From positions 930,001 to 994,000 of the forward strand of contig JAACJO010000012.1 in assembly GCA_013368445.1 (NCBI GenBank): a stretch of DNA of 64,000 bases, given 5' to 3'. The notes below the pieces were generated by a model. The model saw only the letters and a program-made list of their open reading frames with translations, did not search any database and was not told the origin of the DNA. The DNA comes from Leucocoprinus leucothites (Eukaryota > Basidiomycota > Agaricomycetes > Agaricales > Agaricaceae). Both the position numbers and the translations under genes were made by a program. Of the stretch, positions 34,769-45,005 are shown piece by piece (position 1 is the first letter of the stretch; every line of letters starts with the position of its first letter).

Positions 34769-35568
34769 TTAGATTGCGGCTTCCAGTAGTCGTTTCCCAG
34801 CGACATATGCCGCTACAGGGGAGAGCACTGACATCACACAGTCAGCATCCAGATTTTATCAGAGGGGAATTTTCCACTCACAGATACTGCAACCGAAAGC
34901 GTATTTAGCTCCGTATCTCCCTCTCTATTCGACGGTATTAGTTGAACAACTTTAGCCTAGGACGCTTCCAGGAGCATACCTTTACCGGGTCTCCGGTCAT
35001 ATAGCCTAGAGTGAATGGGATACGGGTGATAGACCAGAAGGCGCAAACACTGGCTGCCAAAAGCGGGTATCGGAGGCCAGCTATAGTAGTACTAGATATA
35101 TTGAGAAGCGATCATGTTAGACTTGCTCAAAGCCTAGCCCTGGTAAATAAGTACCTGATTAAAATCAAAGGAAGACTTACTAGGGTGCATTGGTGTGCGC
35201 CTGGTGCAGAGAATGGTCACTTGAGAAAGAGAAAAACTACGGGGAGGCTTACGCTGGGCGCAGTTGAACAAACGGCCATTCTCGTCAGCTTCCTCTTGAG
35301 CTTTGTCGACATACACTATAAAAGAATATGATCAGAAAAACGATAAAGACAACTAAAAGTGAATAACGCATCACGCTGTGGATAAGGAATCTTGAGGCGC
35401 TTTCTCAGCATCCCGACAGTGATGACCTGACCCCAGACGACGAGTGCAGGTAAGGACATCGCAGCGGCGGCATAGTGGTAGCTGCGAAGATCAGAGCCGA
35501 TCAATCATTTTAGCATGGTGGCTAAACCGTTGAACTTACTCATTGGGAACGGTAAAAGTGGCAGTCAT
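34769..35568 (-). CDS. Microsomal glutathione S-transferase 3-like MAPEG protein
   Basis: Minus-strand exons 35568-35540, 35481-35375, 35315-35253, 35200-35155, 35091-34986, 34924-34888 and 34827-34769 give 148 residues, typical for MAPEG. These four-helix membrane enzymes conjugate glutathione to lipophilic toxins or reduce lipid peroxides. The sequence shows MTATFTVPNDYHYAAAAMSL, helix 1 (PALVVWGQVITVGMLRKRL), RLFNCAQRAHQ (the MAPEG FNCxQRxHQ signature), LPLILISTTIAGLRYPLLAA and the terminal VAAYVAGKRLL. Several exons are short (29-63 nt). A possible eroded copy of exon 5 lies upstream at 36194-36245. Confidence 0.9.
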
Positions 35569-36438
35569 TCCTGAGAAACTGGAAGGCGGAGATAGGATGA
35601 TGTCCTATTTTCCTGTCCCTCTATATATACAGAGAATTTGAGTGGTCCCTGCTGGCCATTCCACACAAAAGCCAGCGTCGAGTCAATGGCGAGTGTGACG
35701 GACTTCAGTAAAAGCCTTCTCAAATTGGTAACAGGTAGAAGGCTAAATGTCAGACATCTTCTGCCGGGACCGTTACCAGCCCATATTGCCAGGTCATATC
35801 AAAGGTTTGGCAAGGAATTGAAGAACCACAAAAGCATAACCATTTTCGGAGTCGAATGATCCATCGATCAAAATGATGCTCGGGGGCGGACTGGTGGACC
35901 ATACAGCACCTAGTACTTAGTCCTTGCCAAGACCCTTGATTTAAGTAGCTTTCCGCGGACTCTCGGACTGGGCCCCACTTAGGAGCGCAACGAGAATGAG
36001 GTGCGACAATCTGTCGACTTCTCGACAAAGAGGACTGAAACTGGGAACTTAATCAATCGAAACAGAAAATAATCAGGGGGGGGGAGAAATAGATGCGAGA
36101 GTTCCAATCGAATGTTTAGGATCTAGCCTCCACCATGCAATTCGTGGCGACAAATACGGGGACGAGTGGGCAGACGGGCTGAATTTAGACGACTCTTTGC
36201 CTAGCCGGAAAACGCGGATAATGGAGACCAGCCATAGCCGTACTATGAACCAACGTCTCGTCAGACTCCCATCCTGCTAAAGATCACTTCAACACACTGG
36301 TGCTTGCATTGAGGTCCCATGCATACCTAGGCAATGCATCGGGCTGGGTCAAAAGCTTCCCTTCCCTCCAATTGTCATTCCTATCACAATTGACTCGGTT
36401 TCCATCCTCGAAGACAGCGAGTATGCGTCGTTGGAACA
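35569..36438. other. Intergenic region between two minus-strand genes
   Basis: About 870 bp. It has a G-run at about 36077-36085 and a 50-bp stretch at 36194-36245 resembling exon 5 of the neighbouring MAPEG gene (see the pseudogene entry). No intact gene is supported. Confidence 0.45.
36194..36245 (-). pseudogene. Possible eroded copy of MAPEG exon 5
   Basis: This stretch aligns by eye with 35043-35093, including the coding text for TTIAGLRYP, which reads as TAMAGLHYP here. Similarity is roughly two thirds to three quarters over 50 bp. No flanking exons could be identified, so chance similarity is possible. Confidence 0.35.
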
Positions 36439-37054
36439 TCATGAGTGTCCGACGCTATGATCCTGATCTGTCGTAGGATATAGTCGTGCATAGAGTGATG
36501 CAAGTTCATCCAGTTTCATTTGGCGTTCACTACAGGCTGAGATGCGATTCGCGATACGTGTGGCCAGGATGTGTTTGCACTGTCCATATCTTGTAATTTT
36601 TCCTCGTCAGTCGTGCCAATAAACAGACATACCATAACATGATTCTTTTGTTGATGAACATAATAAAGGAAAGCAGGGCAGCTGCAAAAGTACGGGTATT
36701 CCGTACTACTAACTTCAAGCAGAACAAGATATGTCCCGTTAGATCCTATAACTTCGTATTCCGTGTGTTCCCAGGCTGTGGTATACTTGAGCACTTGAAG
36801 GTCTGATCAAATTGTGTTCTAGTCAAATAAACAGATTCGATACCATTTCCCCTATCAATTAGGTCCAGTGCACCAATAATGGTTTGCTCTGGAAACGTAT
36901 GTTGGAGGCGGAGGAGGTCGTCATCGGTAACTGTTGAGGGCAAGTTGTGAGAGGAGTCTCTCTGCTGGCCAGATGGGCACTGACGAGTCTCGTGGACGAT
37001 CGAGTCAATCACTGCATCTGCGATTTTCAAAGATTCATTCAAGGGCTCTGCCAT
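36439..37054 (-). CDS. SWIM zinc-finger protein, Sws1/ZSWIM7 (Shu complex) homologue
   Basis: Minus-strand exons 37054-36844, 36802-36633 and 36579-36439 give 173 residues. Sws1/Shu2 proteins act with Rad51 paralogues to promote homologous recombination. The diagnostic SWIM zinc finger is complete: Cys110 and Cys112 in YFCSCPAFLYYV, then HQQKNHVMCKHILATRI, giving CxC...CxH with Cys128 and His130 across the exon 2/3 junction. The length fits ZSWIM7. A helical N-terminal half precedes it (ESLKIADAVIDSIVHETRQ). The gene is divergent from Trm11 with only 144 bp between the ATGs. Together with Rad9, it is the second genome-maintenance gene in the window. Confidence 0.88.
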
Positions 37055-37198
37055 CTGTGCACGTCAAAGACTTCAGAGGTTGAGACGTACTAGATGTGCA
37101 GCGAAAGCAGTCTCTGATGGTTGGATCGGCAAATGCCGTGATCTGATTTCAACACCCAAGTTTCAAAATTTCAAATCTGGTTCTCTCGAAATAAAACT

Positions 37199-39120
37199 AT
37201 GAGGTCCCATTACCTTATCGCCTTTGCCCAATCTCATGGCGACTTCAGACTTCCAGAACTGCAATCGGTTTCTGAACTACATGGATTTTCAGTCTCTCTC
37301 CCAGAGGACCCTGACACTTCGAGGCCTTTCATGGTGGTCGAGCTTGAAGAGGAGGAGCACGCGCGCACTCTGGCCAAGAGGTGTATCCTGATCAAGTACT
37401 AATTGGCTCATCTACGGGTCCAGGTTCATTATGCTGATGCCATAGTCGTTCAAGATCGATTTATGAATTTTATGCGCGCGGAAAAACGTATGATGAGGTT
37501 CACGATATGAATCGCTCAAATAAACATCTATGGGAGAAGTTCATCCCTGATACCTCATTCAAATTCAACGTAGCTGGCTTCAATCATACGATACCGCAGA
37601 AGAGGCAACGTGACGTGATTGAAAGCTTCTCGTACATGGATTTTCGAGGGAAAATCGATATGAAGAATCCCGAAATCAAGATCGCTTGTTTTGAGGAATG
37701 TAGGTGTGTCAAACTAAAACATCATCGAGCCGATTTGATAGCTCTAGTCGAGAATAGATGAAAGCCGACCTGCCCCTGCGAACGGATCTCCACGGAAACG
37801 GTGCGAAAACGATGGTCAATTCAAGGAAGTTTTCTTCGGGAGGTTGGTACGTCTAACCTCAGGCTAAAGTCACAAGCATTGCTAACCGATAGTATAGATC
37901 GCGGAAGGGACAGCAAGGCAGTTGATTGGTGTATTTGACGTGAAGAAACGCGCCTACTTTGGAAACACGAGCATGGAAGCAGAGATCTCACTGCTGATGG
38001 CCAACCAAACGCTGGTAAAGATTTATTCTCGATACTAGTGCTCCACAAGAGCTTACCTGGTATCAGGCTTCACCAAGTAAATGGATATATGATCCGTTCA
38101 TGGGCACTGGGAGTATGGCATATGTGAGTTTCCAAACCATTTTCCCAACCCCCAACCCCCCTCTCATCCCCCCAAATCACGTACTAATGCCACATTCCCT
38201 GCATCAGCCTACCGCGCACTTTGGTGCAATTGTATTTGGATCTGATATCGATGGAAGACAGATGAGAGGCAAGGGTTCGTCGTCATAATTCTGTTGACTG
38301 AAAACAGTTGAAATACGCCACATGATCAGGGAAACCACCAGGCGTCATGCGGGCTGCTACTCAGTATGGAGTCGCATCCAGAATCATCGACCTCTGTACG
38401 TTTGATGTAACCCATAATCCCTGGCGATGTGGGGAGCTGTTTGATGCTATCGTTACGGACCCACCATGTAAGTTCGCATGTGTACTGCGAACTCCCGATT
38501 TTTTGACGAGCTTTGTGTAGACGGTGTTCGCGCAGGAGCCAAAAGGCTGGGTCGTAAGAAGGAGTTGTCAGAAGCTAAGAAGGCGCTCTACCTCCATCAT
38601 TCTCAAAGCCCCCGACCGTCAGTAATCACAAACCTGTCGTGGACATGTACTAAAATTCATCTGCAGTGATGATCAACCATACATTCCACCCACCAAACCA
38701 TACGAACTTTCCAGTCTTGCCACAGATCTTGTCCTCCTATCTCGTTACCTGTTGAGACCAGGGGGTCGATTAGTCTTCTTTCTTCCAACGGTGACGGATG
38801 AATATCAAGAGGTCGATATTGATAGCATGATGTGCGAGGGTATGCAAGTAATCGCGAACTCACTGCAGGACTTCGGTTCATGGGGTCGCAGGGTAAGATT
38901 CCGAAGTTTAATTGTGATGGTCATGAGGTTCATATTGCGACAGCTCATCACGATCCGAAAAACAACGACTAGAAAATACCCCCTGCCAGCATTTCCAGCC
39001 GTTACGGATGAGCTCGAAGAGGTTCACATACCAGCGCACCGAGATTTTAGAGAGAAGTATTTTCAGGGATTTAATAAAGGACAAGGGGACCATAGCATCT
39101 CTGGTAGCCTGTCGACGTGA
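37199..39120 (+). CDS. TRM11: tRNA (guanine-10-N2) methyltransferase, Trm11 catalytic subunit
   Basis: Exons 37199-37395, 37446-37699, 37758-37846, 37898-38014, 38067-38123, 38208-38274, 38330-38467, 38521-38617, 38667-38892 and 38944-39120 give 472 residues, close to yeast Trm11. With Trm112 it forms N2-methylguanosine at position 10 of tRNA. The N-terminal half carries the THUMP-type region (RSHYLIAFAQSHGDFRLPEL). The SAM-binding motif IYDPFMGTGSM is at about residues 226-236 and FGSDID follows. The catalytic DPPY motif is at 304-307, with the Tyr codon split by an intron. VRAGAKRLGRKK follows it. The last intron (38893-38943) is 51 bp with no in-frame stop, so retention would add 17 residues. 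Confidence 0.92.
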
Positions 39121-39657
39121 GTAGACCTACTCACGCAACGTAGTAAAATCACATTATGGACGGGTCCATGATGTTATTCAGTCATTGACAGCTCCTGGCT
39201 TCTGGTTCTCTGTGATCTGTTTTGGCACCTCGACGAACACTGGTTTTCCCGTCGGCCCGAAGGACGTACAAGGCTGAAACTGGAATCGACGTCAGCATCA
39301 GATGAGACCAAGAATTCCCAGACTGAAGTTCTCTTTGCCCCCTTCTGCTTCTCTCCTTGAATAACGAACAGCTATATTCCGTGTTGACTAGGCTTCTATG
39401 TATATTGTTGGCACATGACCTTTCTCTTCCACGTCGCAGAGGAGCATCGTCGGAGCATATGCTCTATTATCCCCGCTACCCTTCGTTCCTTTCTGAATCC
39501 TTCTTTTACAGGCCCCTTTACCATATGCTCTAGCTTTATTGTAGATCATACGACATCCTAGATTCTTCCGAGTTTAGTGTTATTCGGGCGCCCTGAGCAT
39601 CGGAACTAGCACTATAAAAGCGTGAGATGCTCCCTGTGCTTGGTAGCGTTGTTCAGA
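39121..39657. other. Promoter region of the first alpha-galactosidase
   Basis: From 39134 on, this stretch is repeated at 42099-42621 with scattered mismatches, so it is the left end of the duplicated segment. It includes the TATA box at 39613. Confidence 0.6.
39613..39618 (+). promoter_or_regulatory. TATA box, first alpha-galactosidase
   Basis: TATAAA lies 45 bp before the ATG, inside ACTATAAAAGCGTGAGATG, which is also present at the second copy. Confidence 0.7.
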
Positions 39658-41589
39658 ATGAACGTTTTAAGCGTAATCCTCGTTGCTGCTTCTCTTGTAC
39701 TTGCTCAGACGGTCCCGCCCTCCAAGCAAACTGGTCGACTTCCAGCATTAGGGTACTTATCTGACTTCCGATTGCATGTCGTAGACCTTGAACTCAATTT
39801 GATTTACAGATGGAACACTTGGAATGCCTATCGATGTGGTGGGTCTTGCTACTATTTGAAAAGTTTTAGAGTCTCTGAGCCGTTTTAGATATCAATGAGT
39901 CTAAGGTCGTTGCCGCGGCCAATCAGTTTGTGTCTTTGGGCCTGAAAGCCGCGGGCTACGAATACATCAACATCGACGTACGTTCCTACGTCGCTCCTTC
40001 ATGCCAATAAGTTACTGAGGAAGTCCTCCAGGATTGTTGGTCAGTGATGTCGCGCGACGGTTCTGGTAGAATTGTCCCCGACCCGAACAAGTTCCCGAAT
40101 GGCATCAGCGGTGTGGCCAACCAAGTCCATAACCTTGGGCTCAAGATAGGGATTTACAGGTATATCTTTTGTCATTGTGCTTTGCAAAGAGGTGACGGAT
40201 TGTGTTTGACAGCGATGCGGGCACTAAGACTTGCGCTGGATACCCTGGATCACTTGGCAATGAGGCTATTGATGCCTCAACATTCGCTGGCTGGGGAATT
40301 GATTATTTAAAATACGGTGGGCATTTAAAGAGCCATTTAATTGCGATTATCTTGAGCTCATAAATCTTACAGATAACTGTAATGTTCCTGGTAACTGGAG
40401 TGACTCTTCGGTAAGATGCGGCCATGGCAAATGACGACCCGATATACCTAACCCAGTTTTCCGAAGTCACCCCCAGGCGGAGATTGGTAGTAAGTGGGGT
40501 TTTGCGAGAGGATTTAATTGTTTCTGAAGCTTTGGTGCGACAGCAACTCCAACTCGGGCATACGCTATCGTCGAATGACGTGAGTACCACAGTATAGCTA
40601 TGAAGTGTAGCCATCGGCTGACTAGTGCCCTAGTGCGGCACTTGCTGATGTTTCTCGTCCAATCCAACTTGACATATGCATTTGGGGAAATGCCCAAGTT
40701 TGGACATGGGGTGCTCGTGTTGTATGTGGCCTCCTGGGATCTCTACTTGTTTGTCATGATTGAGAAAAGTTATTTAGGGCCATTCGTGGAGGATGTCGGG
40801 AGATTCCAGGTAATGTTTCACTTACATGACTCTGAGTATGCTAAATATCTCTGTTTAGCCCGACCTGGTCGTATCTCATGAACATCATCAAAATCAACGT
40901 TGCCCATTTAGACACTATCGACTTCTTTGGACATAATGACATGGATATGATGGAAATTGGTTTGTCCAGATTGGTAGCCTCTGACGATAGGCGGGTTGCT
41001 GACCCACTGCGGGCCCTTAGGTAACGGGAACCTAACCATCCAAGAGGAGCGCACCCACTTTGCTGCGTGGGCCTTTTTCAAGAGCCCCATTCTTCTGTGA
41101 GTACTTTGATTAAAGGTTTAATAACAATGCTAACCCGTTTACCGTTAGTGGTACTGATGTAAGGTTATACTACATGCTTCTCATCTCAAACTCATGAAAT
41201 ATCCCAATTCTTAGCTCGGGGCTCTCAGTTCTGACGAGATCCGCATCATTACCAACAAGGAACTCCTCGCTTTCAGCCAAGATAACTCCATAGGAACGCC
41301 TGCCAAGCCTTTCACTCCTTTCTCCGGTGCACCCACCACTTCACCCCCTGAATATTACTCGGGTGCATCGTCCCAGGGCACACACGTTTTCATCATCAAC
41401 ACTGGCTCATCGACCACAAGCAAGAAATTCACCCTCTCCAATGTTCCTGGCCTGGGAACTTCCGGTAACTTCAGGATCCACGACATGTGGACTGGCTCCG
41501 ACGTATCTGGTACCTTCAGCGCAGGATCAACTTTCACCGTTAACGTACAAGCACACGATACCGCTGCATATCGAATTACGAGGGCTTGA
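39658..41589 (+). CDS. GH27 alpha-galactosidase, copy A, secreted
   Basis: Exons 39658-39752, 39810-39838, 39889-39977, 40032-40159, 40213-40316, 40373-40410, 40467-40489, 40544-40579, 40634-40721, 40778-40809, 40859-40959, 41021-41096, 41149-41158 and 41215-41589 give 407 residues, normal for fungal GH27. The enzyme releases terminal alpha-linked galactose from galactomannan and raffinose-type sugars. A signal peptide ([17 protein letters not shown]) precedes [14 protein letters not shown]. The nucleophile is Asp149 in DYLKYDNC, its codon split by an intron; the likely acid/base is Asp219 in [10 protein letters not shown]. The C-terminal part is a beta-sandwich region. Exon 13 is only 10 nt. 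The gene is the left member of a tandem pair with copy B. Confidence 0.93.
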
Positions 41590-41979
41590 AAATCTGAAGG
41601 GAAGAATCCAAGGGTTTATGAAGCGAGGATGACGTAGGTACTGAACTACTAGTATTTGTAGCTCTGTGGTAAATTCAGAGGAAAATTTATATCATATCTT
41701 TTAGCCGTTCAAGGTGGTGCCCATGTATATTCATCTCCCGAGCTCGAGGATCAAGAGAAGAGGCTTTAAATTGAATACTTTATGGATCGCAGATGCCTAA
41801 AACGTGGGAATGACCTCGTACTTGTAGTGATTATCTTTAGGAACCGACACGCTTACCGTTCGTTACCAACTACCACGTCGACAACAGTTGAAAGATGAAA
41901 GGGAAAATAATCAAGGTAATCCAGTTGTCACATAAACAGTTAATGCGACTTGACAGTACGTTCCCGAACAACTATAGCC

Positions 41980-42098
41980 TTTCCTTCGCCGCTAACACAG
42001 GGCCTTGGCAGAGCCCAACACCGCCTTTCAGCGACCAGTGACTTCAGATTCGGTCTCACCGTCTTCCATTCTACGCCTCCCTTTCGAGCTTTTAAGCT
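41980..42098 (+). pseudogene. Truncated 5' relic of an F-box gene at the duplication junction
   Basis: This stretch aligns with about 44990-45099, the start of the F-box-like gene downstream of copy B, and stops abruptly where the duplicated unit restarts. It cannot encode a protein. Confidence 0.7.
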
Positions 42099-42577
42099 CG
42101 CAACGTAGTGAAATCACATTCCGGAAGGGCCCATGACGTTATTCAGTCATTGACAGCTTCCGGGTTCTGGTTCTCTGTGATCTATTTTGGCACCCCGACA
42201 AACGGTGGTCTTCCTGTCAGCCCGCAGGACGTACAAGGCTGAACTGGAAACAACGTCAGCATCAGGTGAGACCAGGAATTCCCAGACCGAAGTTCTCTTT
42301 GCCTTCTTCTGCTTTTCTCCTTGAATAACGAGAGCTATATTCCATGTTGACTAGGCTTCTATGTGTGCATTGTGAGCACACGACCTCTCTCTTCCACGTC
42401 GCAGAGGGGCATCGTCGGAGCAAATACTCTATTGTCGCTGATATCCTTCGTGCCTTTCTGGATCCCTCTTTAACAGCTTTCCATGTCATATACTCTGGCT
42501 GTGCTGCAGATCATACGACATCCTGGATTCTTCCGAACTCAGTGTCATTCGGCCACCCTGAGTGCTGGGGCTGGCAT

Positions 42578-42584
42578 TATAAAA
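42578..42584 (+). promoter_or_regulatory. TATA box, second alpha-galactosidase
   Basis: TATAAAA lies 44 bp before the ATG at 42622, in the same context as in copy A. Confidence 0.7.
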
Positions 42585-42621
42585 GCGTGAGATGACCCAG
42601 CACCTGGTAGCGTTGTTCAGA

Positions 42622-44557
42622 ATGAATGTTTTAAACGTAATCCTCGTCGCTGCCTCTCTTGTACTCGGTCAGGCGCCTACGGACCCACCCTCCAAGGAGA
42701 CTGGTCGACTTCCAGCACTGGGGTACCTATCTGACTTCTGATCGTGTAGCCCTTGAGCTCAGTTTGATTCACAGATGGAACAGTTGGAATGCCTACCGAT
42801 GTGGTGAGTCTTGCTACTATTTGAAAAGTTTTGACGTCTCTAAGCTGTTCTAGACATCAATGAATATAAGGTCCTCGCCACGGCCCATCAGTTCGTGTCT
42901 TTGGGCTTGAAAGACGTGGGATACGAATACATCAACATCGACGTACGTTCCCACATAACCCTTCCAAGCTGAGTAGATGCTGAGGAAGGCCTCCAGGATT
43001 GTTGGTCAATGATGTCGCGCGACATTTTTGGTAGAATTGTCCCCGACCCGAACAAGTTCCCGAATGGTATCAGCGGTGTGGCCAACCAAGTCCATGGCCT
43101 TGGGCTCAAGATGGGTATCTACAGGTATATCTGTATTATTGTGCGCTGCAGAGAGATGACAGATTGTGGACCGTGGTCAACAGCGATGCGGCTACTAAGA
43201 CTTGCGCTGGGTTCCCTGGATCACTTGGTAGCGAGGTTATTGATGCTACAACCTTCGCTAGCTGGGGGATTGATTATTTAAAATACGGTGAGCAGTTAAA
43301 GAGCCATTTAATTACGATAATCTTGAGCTCATAAATCTTACAGATAACTGTAATGTCCCTAGTAACTGGGCTGACTCTTCGGTGAGGTGCAGTCATGGCA
43401 AGTGACGACTCGATATGCTTAACTCAGTTTTCCGAAGTCACCACCAGGCGGAGACTGGTAGTAAGTGTAATTTCGCGAGAGCTCAATTGTTTCTGAAGCT
43501 TCGGCTTGACAGCAACTCCAACTCGGGCATACGCTACCGTCAAATGACGTGAGTACCACTGTATAGCTATGAAGTGTAGCCATCGGCTGACTAGTGCCCT
43601 AGTGCGGCACTTGCTGATGTTTCTCGTCCAATCCAACTTGACATATGCATTTGGGGAACTGCCCAAGTTTGGACATGGGGTGCTCGTGTTGTACTTAACC
43701 TCCCGGAACCTCTGCGTATTGTCGTGACTAAGAATTATTATTTAGGGCCATTCGTGGAGGATGTCGGGAGATTCCAGGTAATGCTCCACTTGTACGACTC
43801 TGAGTATGCTAAATATCTCTGTTCAGCCCGACTTGGTCGTATATCATGGACATCATCAATATCAACGTTGCTCACCTAGACACTATTGACTTCTTTGGAC
43901 ATAATGACATGGATATGATGGAAATTGGTTTGTCCAGATTGGTAGCCTCCGACGATAGGCATGTTGCTGACCTTCTGGGGACCCTTAGGTAATGGGAACC
44001 TAACCATTCCGGAGGAGCGCACCCACTTTGCTGCGTGGGCCTTTTTCAAGAGCCCCATTCTTCTGTAAGCACCTTGATTAAGGGTCTGATAACTATACTG
44101 ACCCGTCCACCGTCAGTGGCACTGATGTAAGGTTATATTATGTGCCTCTTATCTCAAACTCATGTAATGCCCCAACCCTCAGCTTGGGAATCTCAGTTCT
44201 GAGGAGATCGCCATCATTACCAACAAAGAGCTCCTCGTTTTCAGCCAAGACGACACCATAGGAACGCCTGCCAAGCCTTTCACTCCTTTCTCCGGTGCAT
44301 CCACCACTTCACCTCCTGATTATTACTCGGGTGCGTCGTCCAAGAGTACACACGTTTTCATCATCAACACCGGCTCGTCGAGGGCAAATAAGAAATTCAC
44401 ACTCTCCAATGTTCCTGGTCTGAGAACTTCCGGTAACTTCAAGATCCACGACATGTGGACTGGCTCCGACTTGTCTGGTACCGTCAGTGCCGGATCAAAC
44501 TTCACCGTTAGCATACAAGCACATGATACTGCTGCGTATCTAATTACGAAGGCTTGA
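42622..44557 (+). CDS. GH27 alpha-galactosidase, copy B, secreted
   Basis: Exons 42622-42722, 42775-42803, 42854-42942, 42997-43124, 43184-43287, 43344-43381, 43438-43460, 43513-43548, 43603-43690, 43746-43777, 43827-43927, 43989-44064, 44117-44126 and 44183-44557 give 409 residues. All 14 exons correspond to copy A; only exon 1 differs in length, by two codons (QAPTDPPSK against QTVPPSK). The signal peptide ([17 protein letters not shown]), nucleophile in DYLKYDNC and acid/base in [10 protein letters not shown] are intact. Substitutions are spread along the protein, for example CIWGTAQVW for CIWGNAQVW and YRQM for YRRM. No frameshift or stop is present, so both copies look functional. Confidence 0.93.
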
Positions 44558-45005
44558 AAATCTGAAAGGAAGAATCCAGGGATTTTGAAGTGAAGATGAT
44601 GTAGTAGGTACTAGATTACTTGTAGTTCTGTGGTAAATTCTGACGAAAATTCACTTATCTTTTAAGCGTTAACGGTAAAAGTGATTTACTTGATCGAGGC
44701 ATAACTGTGCCCATGTATCTCGCTTATCCGAGCTCGAGGAACAAGAGAAGAGTCCTTAGATCAAATACTTTATGAACCCCAGATGTATAAAACGTGGGAA
44801 TGACTTCGCACTCGCAATAATCACCGTCAAGAAGCAAGGTGCATACCATGCCTTACTGACTACCACGTCGACAGCAACTGAAAGATAAAAGGGAAATTAA
44901 TCAAGGTAGTCCAGCTGTCGCGCAAACGGTTGATGCGACTTAACAGTACTTTCTTTGAGCACCTATGGCATTTCTTCGTTTTTCTTCCGCCACTGACACA
45001 ACGCC
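44558..45005. other. Spacer after alpha-galactosidase copy B
   Basis: About 450 bp, homologous to 41590-41980 after copy A. No gene supported. Confidence 0.5.

Larger units (their letters stand above)
39134..42098 (+). repeat. Left copy of a ~3-kb tandem segmental duplication
   Basis: The segment begins with CGCAACGTAGT 14 bp after the Trm11 stop. It contains promoter, a complete alpha-galactosidase gene and the 5' edge of an F-box gene. It ends at 42098, where the second copy starts with the same CGCAACGTAGT. Exon lengths match the right copy from exon 2 to exon 14. Confidence 0.85.
41590..42621. other. Junction between duplicated segments
   Basis: The left part (to 42098) matches sequence downstream of copy B, and the right part matches the promoter of copy A. 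Apart from the F-box relic and the second TATA box, it is non-coding. Confidence 0.6.
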
